Positions 1 through 10,720 of a DNA stretch of 64,000 nucleotides are shown here, piece by piece. Source of the DNA: Brachypodium distachyon (lineage: Eukaryota > Streptophyta > Magnoliopsida > Poales > Poaceae); NCBI RefSeq assembly GCF_000005505.3, contig NC_016133.3:29753008-29817007 (forward strand). Direction: 5' to 3'. The position numbers and the translations under genes were made by a program. The number at the start of each line of letters is the position of its first letter. The stretch's first letter is position 1. The notes beneath the pieces were generated by a model. That model saw nothing but the letters and a program-made list of their open reading frames with translations, did not search any database and was not told the origin of the DNA.

Positions 1-787
1 AGACAACCGGGGATGGGGGCGGAGGCCGAAGGAATCATGGAGGGCAGCCATGGCTAAGCCCACGGCCGGCGGTGGCGGAAGCCGAGACAGTGGCCTGCGG
101 GGGCGCCCTGAGCGCCACCTCCTGGCCTTCCTCGATGTGCGACCACAGCCCGAGGGGACGCCTGGAGGTGCCGACGGTGGTGTCGTGGAGACGTAGGGCG
201 GGTTGTGAGGGAGGGAGAGAGAGATCAGGTAAAGGTGGGACACCTCATTTAATTGCGGAGTAAATATGGGGATTAAAGGAAAGGAGAGAGGATTAAAAGA
301 AAGGAAGAGGCACGTGGTTGGTTACCAAATGGGGGTAGATCGCGGGGGAGTCACTGGAGGTTTCGGCTACCCACTCCCTTGTTTTGTTTTGCCGCTCTAG
401 CACAGTAGTTTTTTTCCTGTTGTAACTTGTAAATGACAGGAGATAACGGACGCGCAGAAAAGAAAACAACCAATCGACACTAAAACAAACGGCCCACGCT
501 ACCATCACAAAAAAGAAAAGATGCACGCCGCGCGGTAATGAATCAGACGACAGAAAATCCATGACCGTAATTAATACTCAGAAAACATCTCGGCAGCAAA
601 AGCGTGAAAAAGAATACTCTGTTTATCTCGGAATTTTCTTAATTTTCAATTGAGACAATATACCACATACGAAGTTACAATCTCTGAGCTCTCTTCTCTG
701 TAAATATGGAATCCTGCCCAGGCGTGTTAGTGCGTGATACGCATCTATCGACATAATCGCTACAATTGCATCTACATCCAGTACTGT
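1..787. other. Flank without a recognised gene
   Basis: The first 260 bases are GC-rich and have a short open frame without recognisable domains. The rest is AT-rich with no coding signal I can support. It lies 3' of the minus-strand ULP1-like gene and probably includes its 3' untranslated region. Confidence 0.4.
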
Positions 788-1876
788 CTACATCATCATC
801 CACTCGATCTCCTCTTTGACGCCACGCATCTCATTCATCTCGGAGAAGACGAGCTCCTCGGCCAAGCTCGCCCGGAGCGCGTGCACCTCGTCCATATCAA
901 ACCCGCGCTCCAGCTTCTCCCCGTCCCACAGCTCCATCCATTTCAGCGCGAACAGCCCGCACGACGACTCGTCCGTCTGCTCCGGCAGGCCCTCCTCCAC
1001 ACGCACCATCCCCCACCCGCCGTCCTGGCATGGCGCCGGCCGCCCCGCCGCCTCCATGCACCGCGCCACGCCGTCGCGGATCCTGGCCAGCGCCCGGTCG
1101 TAGTACGCCCGCGCGTCGTCGTCGCCGCGCGCCGCGTAGTTCCCCGCGTCCAGCACCCGGTACTCACCCTTGCCCACGTCGAGGGCCGCCACGAAGAAGT
1201 GCTCCTCGTGGTTCACCAGGAAGAAGACCACGTCGTGCTCGAGATAATGCCTCGCCGTCGAGGTCATGTTCTGGTGGTCGGGCGGCGTTGTTGGCGATGG
1301 GCGTAGGGAGCTGCTGCCCAGGTACTGCAGCCAGTCCTGCTCCTCGACGCCCAGCAGGAGGACGCGGCGTCCGTTCCTGAGGATGGTACCCTGCTCGTTT
1401 CCTGCGGCCTGCAGCAGGCGGCGGCGCAGGAGCTCGACGGACGCGTCCATGACCGGCCCGGAGATCTTGCGCTCCGGGCCGTCGCGGGAAAGCGGCACGG
1501 CGAGTGGACGCAGGGCGTCGGCGCGGAGGCGTACGTGCGGGCGCTCCGAGGAGACGAGCAGCTTATGAGTATTATTCTTATCAGTATTAGTATCATTTTT
1601 ATCATGGCGGGCCGCCCGGATGATGTACGCGAGCGTGGCGGCCTCTCGTAGCGTGCGATCGGAGACGACGAGCGGCGCCGGGGCCTGCACGCGGCGGCGA
1701 GCCGGATACCGGCTGCAGCTCTTGATTTCCGGCACGGCGTCGAGCGGAGAGGTCGTGCAGCTGCTGCTGTGGCTGTGTTGTGACTTCTTGGCATGCCTTA
1801 TTTCCTCCTCGTCTTCGTGATCGGCGGTGGCGACGCGGGTTCGGGTGCGTGCGGCTGCCGTGGACATGAAAGCCAT
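788..1876 (-). CDS. ULP1/SENP-type cysteine protease (C48 family), intronless
   Basis: This is a predicted SUMO-protease-like enzyme of the C48 family; such enzymes cut after Gly-Gly to mature or remove SUMO. Using the ATG at 1876 (protein begins MAFMST) it has 362 residues. The same frame is open to an ATG at 2080, but that added N-terminus is unlike a protease and lies in AT-richer DNA, so I prefer 1876. The catalytic domain is C-terminal. His226 lies in HEEHFFVAALD, Asp243 in LDAGNY and Cys306 in SSCGLFALKWMELWDG, giving the H-D-C order and spacing of the family. The N-terminal half is Arg/Ala/Ser-rich and probably disordered. No intron is needed. The Cys motif resembles that of the ULP1 gene inside the nearby MULE (CGIFAMKFMELWEP), so it may be transposon-derived. 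SUMO as substrate is inferred from the family only. Confidence 0.75.
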   Translation of the reverse strand: MAFMSTAAARTRTRVATADHEDEEEIRHAKKSQHSHSSSCTTSPLDAVPEIKSCSRYPARRRVQAPAPLVVSDRTLREAATLAYIIRAARHDKNDTNTDKNNTHKLLVSSERPHVRLRADALRPLAVPLSRDGPERKISGPVMDASVELLRRRLLQAAGNEQGTILRNGRRVLLLGVEEQDWLQYLGSSSLRPSPTTPPDHQNMTSTARHYLEHDVVFFLVNHEEHFFVAALDVGKGEYRVLDAGNYAARGDDDARAYYDRALARIRDGVARCMEAAGRPAPCQDGGWGMVRVEEGLPEQTDESSCGLFALKWMELWDGEKLERGFDMDEVHALRASLAEELVFSEMNEMRGVKEEIEWMMM

Positions 1877-2080
1877 GGCGAATGGCGAGGCTCTCGGCAC
1901 GACGGCGTGGAATTTATGGGCGAGGAGAGTCGGTGCCGACAACACGTGTCTGATTGCTTCCTGGAATGGTGGATTAAAATTAGGTAAGTGGACAGTGTGG
2001 AATCGGGAAACTTTAGTAAGTCGGTTGCTCATCAGTTGGTAAAGGCGGTTGGATTGGAGGCTACGGAACGGAAAAGGCAC

Positions 2081-2629
2081 ATGTGGTGACTTGTTGGACG
2101 GTGACGCTGTTCACCACTTTGATCCAAAGGTTCGTCGATCGAGTAAGCAACGAATCTAGGAAAACTTGGCCTGCGAGATGGGGGCTGTGCCCCGCGCCTT
2201 GGGCCTTGGCCGCGAGGAATGAAATACACTCAACAAAAAGAAAAGAAAAGAAAAGAAAAGAAAAGAAAGAAATACACTCGATCATAGCATAGTAGGTACC
2301 GATGCTTAGTAGTTAGAGAAAAGAGAAAAAAGTGCCGCCATACTTGATAAGTATATGACGACATTTGCTTATAAGATCATCCTACACACCCAAGAAAGAA
2401 AATCCACTCCTCTCCTTTTATATCACGTCTCTCCTCCGCGGGTCCGATAATATTCACTTTTTCCGGTGATCAACCAATACATGTTTAAGTTTTTACGAAT
2501 TTGACTTGTGTGTTTCTTGCCTTAATATGTTTAAGAAAATTTCTACTACTCGATCAGAAGTATTGATAGGCACATCAACGAGCACTATCATGATTTGGTT
2601 AATATAGTAAATCAGATAAGGCATCTCTA
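2081..2629. other. Upstream region of the ULP1-like gene
   Basis: This is AT-rich non-coding DNA. A short (AAAAG)n run lies at about 2239-2268. It should contain the promoter of the minus-strand protease gene, but I see no distinct TATA box. Confidence 0.3.
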
Positions 2630-3080
2630 ATCAAAGAATAAGCTAGAAGGTCATGTTTAAAGTCGAGTAAAGAATAAACAAAAAGTTGGTAAGCAAGTGT
2701 CTCGTGCTAACCAGCATTTCCGTTTATACTAAATCAACGACACTTATTGAAAAGGAGCAAAGAAGAAGAAAAAAGTTGGCGGGGAGTGTCTTGTGCTTCA
2801 ACACTCGTTATGAATCGGAAGAAGTAGTATTTTTGAGAAATAAATTAAATACGGAGTAGTATAACTGTGCAAGGAAACATGAAAGGAAGAAAAACAAGAA
2901 GACCTTGAGAGCCGCCGATGTATCATGTATCGGTATGTAGCAAAATGTATGGGTAATCAGGTAGGAAGAGTTATAGGTGAGCTCGATGGATCGATGGATC
3001 ACCTCGTGTCATCGTCGGCGCCGGTGGCGAGGTAGAAGCGCTGGAGGTCCGTCCTTATTTCCGCGTTGAGGGTCCAGGTT
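2630..3080 (-). pseudogene. Decayed copy of fatty alcohol oxidase exon 1 and intron 1
   Basis: The block matches about 46650-47030, the end of exon 1 plus part of intron 1 of the intact fatty alcohol oxidase gene, in the same orientation. Shared stretches include GTCGGCGCCGG, GAGGTAGAAGCGCTGGAGG (gene copy: GAGATAGAAGCGCTCGAGG) and the intronic GGAAGAGTTATA. The coding part, at about 3005-3065, is interrupted by small indels, and nothing downstream of intron 1 is recognisable here. It is a relic of a segmental or tandem duplication. The MULE inserted about 100 bp further on. Confidence 0.65.
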
Positions 3081-3165
3081 CGTGTGCTCGCCAACGCCTT
3101 CCTCTGACCAAACAGGCCTTTCCTCTAGGCTTTCCATTCGGATGAAGCCAATTCAACGAGTAGTA

Positions 3166-3174
3166 AAATTAAAA
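3166..3174. repeat. 9-bp target-site duplication, left copy
   Basis: AAATTAAAA directly precedes the left TIR. The identical 9-mer directly follows the right TIR at 32214-32222. Nine bases is the standard duplication length for Mutator-like elements. Confidence 0.85.
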
Positions 3175-3550
3175 GAAAGAAGTCCATATTTCAACCTAAA
3201 ATGTATGTCTTGGGACGAAAAACCCACTGAAGTCAAAAACCGTTTATTTTTAACCATCAAATCCACAAAACCAGACAAATCATCCCATTAGACGGTTTTG
3301 AGACGATTTTGCTGCTGATTATGATTTTTGACCTCTCTTTTGACCTGCTGACGTGGCAGTTGCAGATATCGTGCCTTTCTTCTTCCTCTCCCCGTCCCTC
3401 TGTGTGCCCGAGCTCCCTTGTGGACGAGCCGCCTGCCTGCAGCCCCACTCGCCGCCGACCGCCGCCAGCCCGTGCTCGCGGTCCCTTCTGCTCGTGTCGC
3501 CCATGCCCCTGGTTAAGCTCGAGTTGGAGCCGACTCCATGGCCTCCAGCC
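3175..3550 (+). repeat. Left terminal inverted repeat of the MULE
   Basis: About 376 bp match the reverse complement of 31809-32213. Shared segments include AAAAACCGTTTAT, CATTAGACGGTTTT, GTGCCCGAGCTCCCT and the inner end GAGCCGACTCCATGGCCTCC. The outer 150 bp are AT-rich and the inner half is GC-rich. The two TIRs differ by many substitutions and several indels, so the insertion is not very young. Confidence 0.85.
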
Positions 3551-5700
3551 GCCCCAAATCACCCCTCTTTATTTTGTATTCCTTCCGCGCGCCAATATTC
3601 CAGCCGCCTCGAGCTGGATCTGCGCGCGGCCCGGCCATCCCACGGTGTGCCGTGTGCAATTGCCCCATTCGGAGGTTGGGTGGCTTGATAGCTGCTGTGT
3701 TGGGTTCCAGCCTTCCAGTTGTTTTCTTGTGCAAAGGCATGTTCACGATAGGAACAGTTCGGTGATTATAAGCGTGTTAAGACATTTTGCAGATGTATTG
3801 ATGTGTTCAGCTTGAAAACTGAGATTTTGCAAGGAGTGTGCAAGTAAAATGGCATAATATATGTACTGTACTTGAATTATCATGCAAGAGAAGATTTCAG
3901 TCAAGTGCTTCAAAATTTCAGTTGTTCAGATGTACAGCTTTTGCTTGTGCTCAGTTTTACACTTGCACAGCTCAAAAGATTGGTACTCAATCCTTCAATT
4001 TTCAGAGACTCCAATAAACGGAGAGCTACAAGTGTAAAACACAAGAGGTCGGTACTCAATTGCACAACTCTAAAGATTGGTATTCAATCTTTCAATTGTT
4101 CGGAGACTTCAATCAGTATGTTTCTTCATACGATACAAAGAGCTCTAGCTATATGCAGTACGGATTTGCTATTGATCAGGCGATATTTCTCAGTCGACCT
4201 TCAGGCGCCGTCGATTTGTTGGGCTGCGCGGAGATTCGTGCGTTTTTTCTTTTTTCTCTTTTTGTCCCTCCGGGCGGGCTATTTGTTGGGCTGCGCGTTG
4301 TTGTATTCTGTCTGGGCTCGGGAGCTCGTCTGTTGTTGGGCTTTTTGTTGGGGCCTCAGGGCGGGGTGTATGTTACAAGCCGACAGAGTTAAGACGGGGA
4401 ACCGTGTTGTTTCTTTTATTTCTCTCTCTCCCCCGAGTCTCTGGTGGATGTTACAAGCCGACAGAGTTAAGAGGGGGGAGACGGGACGGTGTGCGGGAAG
4501 AGGGAGAGAGCCGTCGCCGGGGAGCACTTTCGTGTTGCGCCTGTGTCGCCGGATTGCGCCGCCCAGCTCCTTCCACTTTGCGGTAATTCTTCTCCCCCCG
4601 CCCTCGATCTGCGCCTTCCGCGCCTAGCAGCCCACGCTAGGGGATGTGTGTCTAGGGTTAGGGCTTTTTTTTGGTTGTCTTGCATCTCTGATTCGATAGG
4701 AGGGGGGGGGGGACTGTTACCGTGTTGCAGATACGGAGTCAGGGGTTGTGTTTGTTTTTTGTTTGTTTTGGAGAGGAGGCCGTGTTTCTTCTAACTTTTT
4801 CTAATCACGAATTTTAGTTCAGCTGAGATTTTAAATTATGCACCAAATTAAGAAGTTGAGATGTCTAATGTAGGATGATTGGGCTTTTACTAGTTTGCGT
4901 TCTTGATTAATGAGTCCTTTTTTTCTCATGCAGAACTAATCTTGATGTAATTTTTTATTCCCAGATTGGATAATAGAGAGAACCCCCCACACACCCCCTT
5001 TTTCTGTTTGTGTATTTTCTATGTTAGAGGATGCAGTTATCGGGTTTCGATAGGCGTATTTTGTGTGTGTGTGTGTGTGGGGTGTGGGGGGGGTTGGTGT
5101 TTTAAAATGGAGTGTAGCTCACAAAATCCCATGCATGGTTGTATAAATGTTCCAGTAAATGGTTGCCACTAAATTTATTTTTTAGAACCAAAATTTTCTT
5201 TTTTTTAATTTAATTGCAACCCAAGTAGATGTATTTAGGGTTAAAACAGGGCTTTGCAATGTTTTATATAGTAATGAGTTCTACATTTTCTTTTCAACTT
5301 TTGTAAGCCGAGGTGTGCTCCATGTCCACATTTTACTCATTTTTTTTCAACCCCTTGTTTTTCCATTAAGGTAGCTAGTTTTAGTACTACCATAGGTAAG
5401 ACATTCACCTTAACCGCAAAAACTAACATGGATTTGTGTGGCTCAGATCTGGCCAGACCGCCTTTTATGTTAACTTTTTTGGGTCCGTGTCTGGTTTTTG
5501 CCAGAACAATATCATGTTTTTTTTCTGGAAGCTTTTTTTATATGCACGTGGGTATGAATCATGCGCGCAATCAGCAAGCGGCTGCGTGTGCAGCTCTGTT
5601 TAGTTGTTTTGTGTTTTTTTTTCAGAAAATTAGCATTGACGTGTACACACCTTTTATTTTTTATTTTTTTTATATTCCCCTGTGAGTGTTTTCCTGCACT
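3551..5700. other. MULE subterminal region, non-coding
   Basis: No recognised protein is encoded. Two small direct repeats are present: a 45-bp degenerate pair at 3971-4015 and 4068-4112, and a near-identical pair (ATGTTACAAGCCGACAGAG) at about 4370 and 4448. Long T and G homopolymers occur at 4660-4715 and 5180-5215. The segment at 4480-4640 has the look of a 5' leader for the plus-strand ULP1 gene, but nothing proves it. Confidence 0.4.
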
Positions 5701-5705
5701 TAACC

Positions 5706-8479
5706 TGAAACGACCGCGCCCATAAAAGATTATGATCTCTGTGCTTAAGTGCTACTCTCTGAATCGACTCACTAGCACACATAGTTTCAAAATGTAATAC
5801 CATAGAACAAAGGTCTCAAATATTAGAAAGCAATATCCAGAATTTAAGAGTACTTACAAACTTGCATAACCACATGGTTAGCCGAAATTAAAACGAAAAG
5901 TTTAATAGCGGAAAACGAAGATACAAGAGTCACATCAACACCACAGTGGTAGCGTGTTGGAATGTAGGCTCGCAACCCAAAGACCAAAACGTATCCTTAC
6001 TCCTCGTCAGAACTTCCTGCATCATTAAACGATGCAGCCACTAGAGTCAATGCATTGAATGTATTAGCAAGATCACATTTTGATATAATAGCACCTAACA
6101 AGTACATGCATATTTATGGCAAGGTGGAGTTCAGGCTACTTGCATAAAAGCTTAATTGTTTAGTCCTATCATTTTAATCAAATAGTTTTATCACTATCGG
6201 ACATTGGGTAGACACACCAATGCTCTTATTAAACTATGGACATTGAGTAGACACAACAATGCTCCTAAACCCAAGTTCAAACCATTCATTTTAATTTTAG
6301 GAAATTAGAGTGAGTGAGACTTTTCTTACAGTTTCCTAATCTAACTGCTCATAAATGTCCATGACCGGGGACACGGCTAAGTACTTAGTTTGACACTCTC
6401 GAGAGGTTGTACACTTTACCCACAATAAACCGACGTGTTAATCCCTTGCTGTCCTCAGGGTAGAGTAGCAACGACATCGATTACAAGACTTTGAGAAGTA
6501 ATCCCCCAGACCCATACCGAGAGACCCACTCCCACCTACACGGCTACATCATCACGATCACCTCGGGCCCAAGTTCAAACAGCTTACTCAATCTTGGCAG
6601 AGCCCATATTACCATGTGGTTGTACTGGAAGCTACTAAACAGGAAACTAGTCCAGTCTCTAGTTACCCCGGGTGGCATCCCACATTTTGCGACGCAGGCG
6701 CTCCCATAGACATGGCGAGACGACTCATAGAAATGGACCCATAGACATGGACCTGACATCGCATAACATCCAAAATCTCAAAGCCGCCCACTCAGGATGG
6801 TTCATTAACAATTAAGTTGTTTTGTCATACTCCATGTAAAACTCAGCTTTTCTCCATAACCACAATATTATCATGATGTAGTGATTTTCCCCACCATACT
6901 ACCATAGCATAGCATTCAACTACTAACGATGGCAATTTGGTAGCAAGGTAATGGCACGGATAGAAACTACACTACCTGGAATTCATAGCTAGCATAGAGA
7001 TACAAATAATATTCCTAATGCAACTAATAAAACATCTAGTGCATAGTAAAATATTAGGGAAATGATCAAAGTGACTTGCCTTGTTCAAAGCTGTGCTGGT
7101 TCTCGCACTCTTCGCAACAACAAGGTTCACACTCCAAACAATCTAAAATAAACAAGCACAAATACACATAAACATGCAATTCAATACAAAGAATATGCCA
7201 TGATGCATTCCTAGCTTGGTTTTAGTATTCACAAATTTAGTTCCTGTTTTAAAGAATTTTTTTCAAAGGATTGGGAAGATTATAACATATTAACCTATTA
7301 TAACACATTTAATAATAGTTTAATGAGTATTTTAGAAGGTATGGACAAAATAGTTTGGTACTGCAAGATTATTTTACAAAAATAATTATCCCTCTGATCC
7401 TACTGGACAGGGAAAACACTTTAAACATTTGAATAAGGCAGATCCTATGGTCGAATTTGCGCACCGGTTCGGTTTAAAGAGAAATCTAATCGTGGCCGTT
7501 GATTTAGATCGGACTGATGAGAGGCTTCGGCCTTACCTCCGGTGAGCTAGGGTTCCGGCGAGATCGGCGGCGGCTCGGGAGAACGGCGGCGAGGGGTTCT
7601 GGCGGGTTCTCAGGCTCGAGGAAACTTGGGGAAGAAGCAGCTCCGCGAGGTGAAGACGATGGTGGCGGCGGTCTTCCTCGAGGGCGACAGTGGCGACGCC
7701 TAGGACGAAGAGAAGACGGCAAGCTCTCGGTCGTCGGCGGTCTGGGCGCTACAGTGCACAAGAAGCAAAAGAAAGCGCGTCACGGCGTGCGCAAAGAAGA
7801 GAGGAGAAAGAAACACCAGAAGATGGCGGCTAGGGATCACCGGTTAATCGGCGGCGACCAAGAAACGCGGTGGCGTCCGAAGTTTTCCGACGAGAAATTG
7901 GGCAGCCTGGCGACCTGGAAACGGTCGAGCGAGAGAGGGGAAAGGCTGCAGGGCTGAGGAGCTTTATACCGACGCGCTCGGTTGGTTAGATGAGGGTCGT
8001 GGGCGAGGGGGACGCGGGGTGGAGTCGTGGGCGTGGCCGACGGCGTCTGCGCGGAGAAATCGGGCGGCAGTTGGAGGAAGGAGGCGAAGCTGACAGGTGG
8101 GGCCCGCCTGGCAGCGGCAGCGGCTCGGGCGCGGCGGAGTTGGGCTGCGCGTGGTTCGGTAAGTGGGCCGGCCCAATAAGGGTCGGTCCGGTTTCTTTTT
8201 TCTTTCTTTTCTTTTTCCTTTTTCTTCTTCTGGTTTTGAACTAAACTTTTGATTCAAATCTCCAAATTAAGTCAAATAAAATGCAACAAAATTTGTAAAA
8301 TCATATCTTCGTATGATTCAACTTTTGGGACAAAAATTCTCTCAAAATAAAATATTTAGAGAGAAATCTAATCGTGGCCGTTGATTTAGATCGGACGGAT
8401 GAGAGTCTTCGGCCTTACCTCCAGCGAGGTCGGCGGCGGCTCGGGAGAACGGCGGCGAGGGGTTCCGGCGGGTTCTCGG
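5706..8479 (-). repeat. Gypsy-type LTR sequence, fragmentary
   Basis: The region begins TGAAACGACCGCGCCC on the plus strand, has no domain-bearing frame, and contains GC-rich leader-like DNA (7500-8180) of the kind seen in long LTRs of grass chromoviruses. A segment at about 7479-7611 recurs at 8361-8479 (shared AATCTAATCGTGGCCGTTG and GGAGAACGGCGGCGAGGGG), so an internal duplication or two partial copies are present. The right side is cut by the insertion of the next LTR at 8480. The open frames here (for example 7517-7957) are Arg/Gly-rich and unlikely to be real. Confidence 0.45.
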
Positions 8480-10145
8480 TGTAACACCCCAAGTATCGAC
8501 CATACCCGGAATATTACTACTCTAATCCCAGCAACACTAAATTCTAGGAAAAACTAGAAATTTCGACAAAGCCTCCTTTGTTTATAAGGACATCCACGAC
8601 ATGCATTTTAATATCTCTCTCAATTATAATCCATAATACAAGATACGGCATGCACGCAGTTCATACACTGACTAATAGACTCCAAGATAGAAATGAAATA
8701 TTCTCTGAGCGTCCAACAAGACTCAAACTAAGCAGTTCTGGTGTGATATTTTCAATCCCCATGGATTAAGACTTTTAACTAATCAATGTGGTAGAACAAT
8801 AAGTGAGGTCCTGGTGATGTGATGCTACTCCCTCCCATGGATGCTACTATTTGAGTACATGAAAACCAATAAAATTCAACAAGAAGAAACAAGTATGAGT
8901 AAAATACTCAGCCAAATACATGGTGTAAACTGAACATCAAACATTTTCTTAAGATGAATTCTGACATAAATCTGAATTAACACAAATGCATAGCTGAACA
9001 CATTGCTTTCCGGATTAGACACATCCCGTGTCCTTTCCTCACCGGACTAGACATATTTGACATTTCTCACTCTGGTCCGTGCCGGATTAGTCAACCTATG
9101 CCTTGTGCATATACTCTGAGTTGGACAACAAACACAGGGAAAAAAATAGCATGGAACATGTGCAGTCAACCACAAAAAAGAAAACTCCATCTGCACTTGC
9201 CTTAAAACCCGAAATAGGCTGACGATCAAACTGAAGATTGATGCCCAACGCCCGGAGCTCCCGAACCTGTGGGTAAGACAGTCTTAGAACCTATCTCGAA
9301 TCGAAAGGTACAGCTTAAAGGGCAAGTTCTTGGTCTTTTTTTCTTAATCCCTTTGCCAAGATCAGCTAAAGCTAAATTTTATTCCTTGTCTCCTTATCTA
9401 CAGAATTAAATTCCCCTATGATGCTGTAGTAAACCAATCGGTCAGTGCCCATACTTGTATCCGCCTGCACCCAACTAATCAATCTTCAAGAGAACACACA
9501 GCCCCTGCAACTGCCGTTCAGCACCTAATCAAACACCTGAAAGCCAATTCCAATCAGCCGACTAGCACAGCACTAGCAGATGCAGTTTCTTTCCTTCCTC
9601 TGAACGCTAACAACCAGAAGCAACTAAAACTGAACCCAGCGCACTGCTCTAATTAAAAGGAGTGAACTACTCAACCAAACAGCGGGGACTTGATCAAACA
9701 GCCATGTACCTACAGCAGTGCTGAGAGACAACGGAAAACCATCGTGAGTCGCGGCAGAGCCCAAACGGCAGCCGCGGCGGCTGGAACCCTAGCGACGGTC
9801 GGCAGGGGAGTTGGGGAAAACAAAAGGCAGGGCCGAAAGGGAACTTTATTTCCTAATCCCCTTCATCTGGTTTTATTTGGAGATCAGTTTTTCTTTTCTA
9901 TATATTATTATTCTTTATTCCAAATTAATCTTAAGGGCTCAAAGCAAAAGGACACCAAACAAAAAAATTCATAATTTCTGAACTCCAAATTTTGACAAGC
10001 TTATAGTCGTTTTCGTTCGTCTTGACGAGACGAATCCAACCATGGTATCAATTTTTCTGTATGGCTTACGGTTTGAATAGTCAACTTTTGTTCAACACTT
10101 TCGGCTCTCGACAGAACTAACCTTTATAAGTTTTGGGGTATTACA
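8480..10145 (-). repeat. 3' LTR of a truncated chromovirus (Ty3/gypsy)
   Basis: The plus strand begins TGTAACACCCCAAG and ends TTGGGGTATTACA, giving TG...CA ends with a short inverted repeat. On its right is a pyrimidine run, CTTCCCCCCTTTA (10149-10161), which on the minus strand is a polypurine tract directly upstream of a 3' LTR. The pol remnant next to it is also on the minus strand, so position and orientation agree. Length is about 1666 bp. Confidence 0.75.
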
Positions 10146-10146
10146 T

Positions 10147-10161
10147 TCTTCCCCCCTTTAA
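10147..10161 (-). other. Polypurine tract of the chromovirus
   Basis: The minus strand reads as a run of A and G (AAAGGGGGGAAG) immediately before the LTR. This is the plus-strand primer site expected upstream of a 3' LTR. Confidence 0.7.
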
Positions 10162-10238
10162 CTGAATTCGCCCTCGAATTCTTCGCTCCACTACTAGGCA
10201 GAAGTGCAGCAATTTAAACAAAAAAAACAGAAACTTAA

Positions 10239-10618
10239 TTACTCACCATGAGAAAAAAGCTCTGGGTATTTCTGCCGCATCTGTTTCTCGAGTTCCCATG
10301 TCGCTTCTCGTTCCGTTTGGTTGGTCCAAAGCACTTTGACGAACTTGAGTGTTCGACGCCTCAATACTCTATCGGCCTCCTCCAGAATCCTCAGTGGCGA
10401 AGCCTCAAAGGTTAAATCTTGCTCAATGGTAATTGGCTCCAAGGTAATCTGACGTTCTGGATCTCGAAAATATTTTCTTAGCATACAGACATTAAACACA
10501 TTGTGCATTCCCTTCATTGACTCTGACAGCTCGAGACGATAGGCTAACTTCCCAACTCGTCCCATAATCTTGAAGGGACCAATGTACCTTGGACTAAGCT
10601 TTCCCGAAACTCTCTAGC
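10239..10618 (-). pseudogene. Integrase C-terminus and chromodomain of a chromovirus
   Basis: This is the last ~125 codons of a gypsy pol. The readable part starts with SGKLSPRYIGPF (typical of the integrase C-terminal domain), continues through NVFNVCMLRKYF, and ends in a chromodomain-like segment with VLWTNQTEREATWELE and a normal stop. The 5' side is lost at about 10618, where the sequence changes abruptly to the ULP1 gene region. The rest of pol, gag and the 5' LTR are absent. A chromodomain at the integrase end marks the chromovirus clade. Confidence 0.75.
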
Positions 10619-10720
10619 CCGCACCTTTTTTTTTGATTTCGCGTTGTTTTCCAGGGATAGCTTTTTTTCATGTATGTGCATATGAACTGTCGGTACCTTT
10701 TGCATCATGTCTTTTTGCAG

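Noticed and set aside
734..1306. Plus-strand 190-residue frame opposite the ULP1-like gene
   Set aside because: Antisense to the catalytic domain; no recognisable content.
788..1876. ULP1-like gene as part of the same MULE
   Set aside because: It lies outside the left TIR and TSD, which are exact.
3872..4627. 251-residue frame as a MULE gene
   Set aside because: Low-complexity hydrophobic and basic stretches, includes direct repeats, no motif or splice support.
7517..7957. 146-residue frame as a possible gene
   Set aside because: Arg/Gly-rich, partly duplicated at 8.4 kb, and set in LTR-like sequence.
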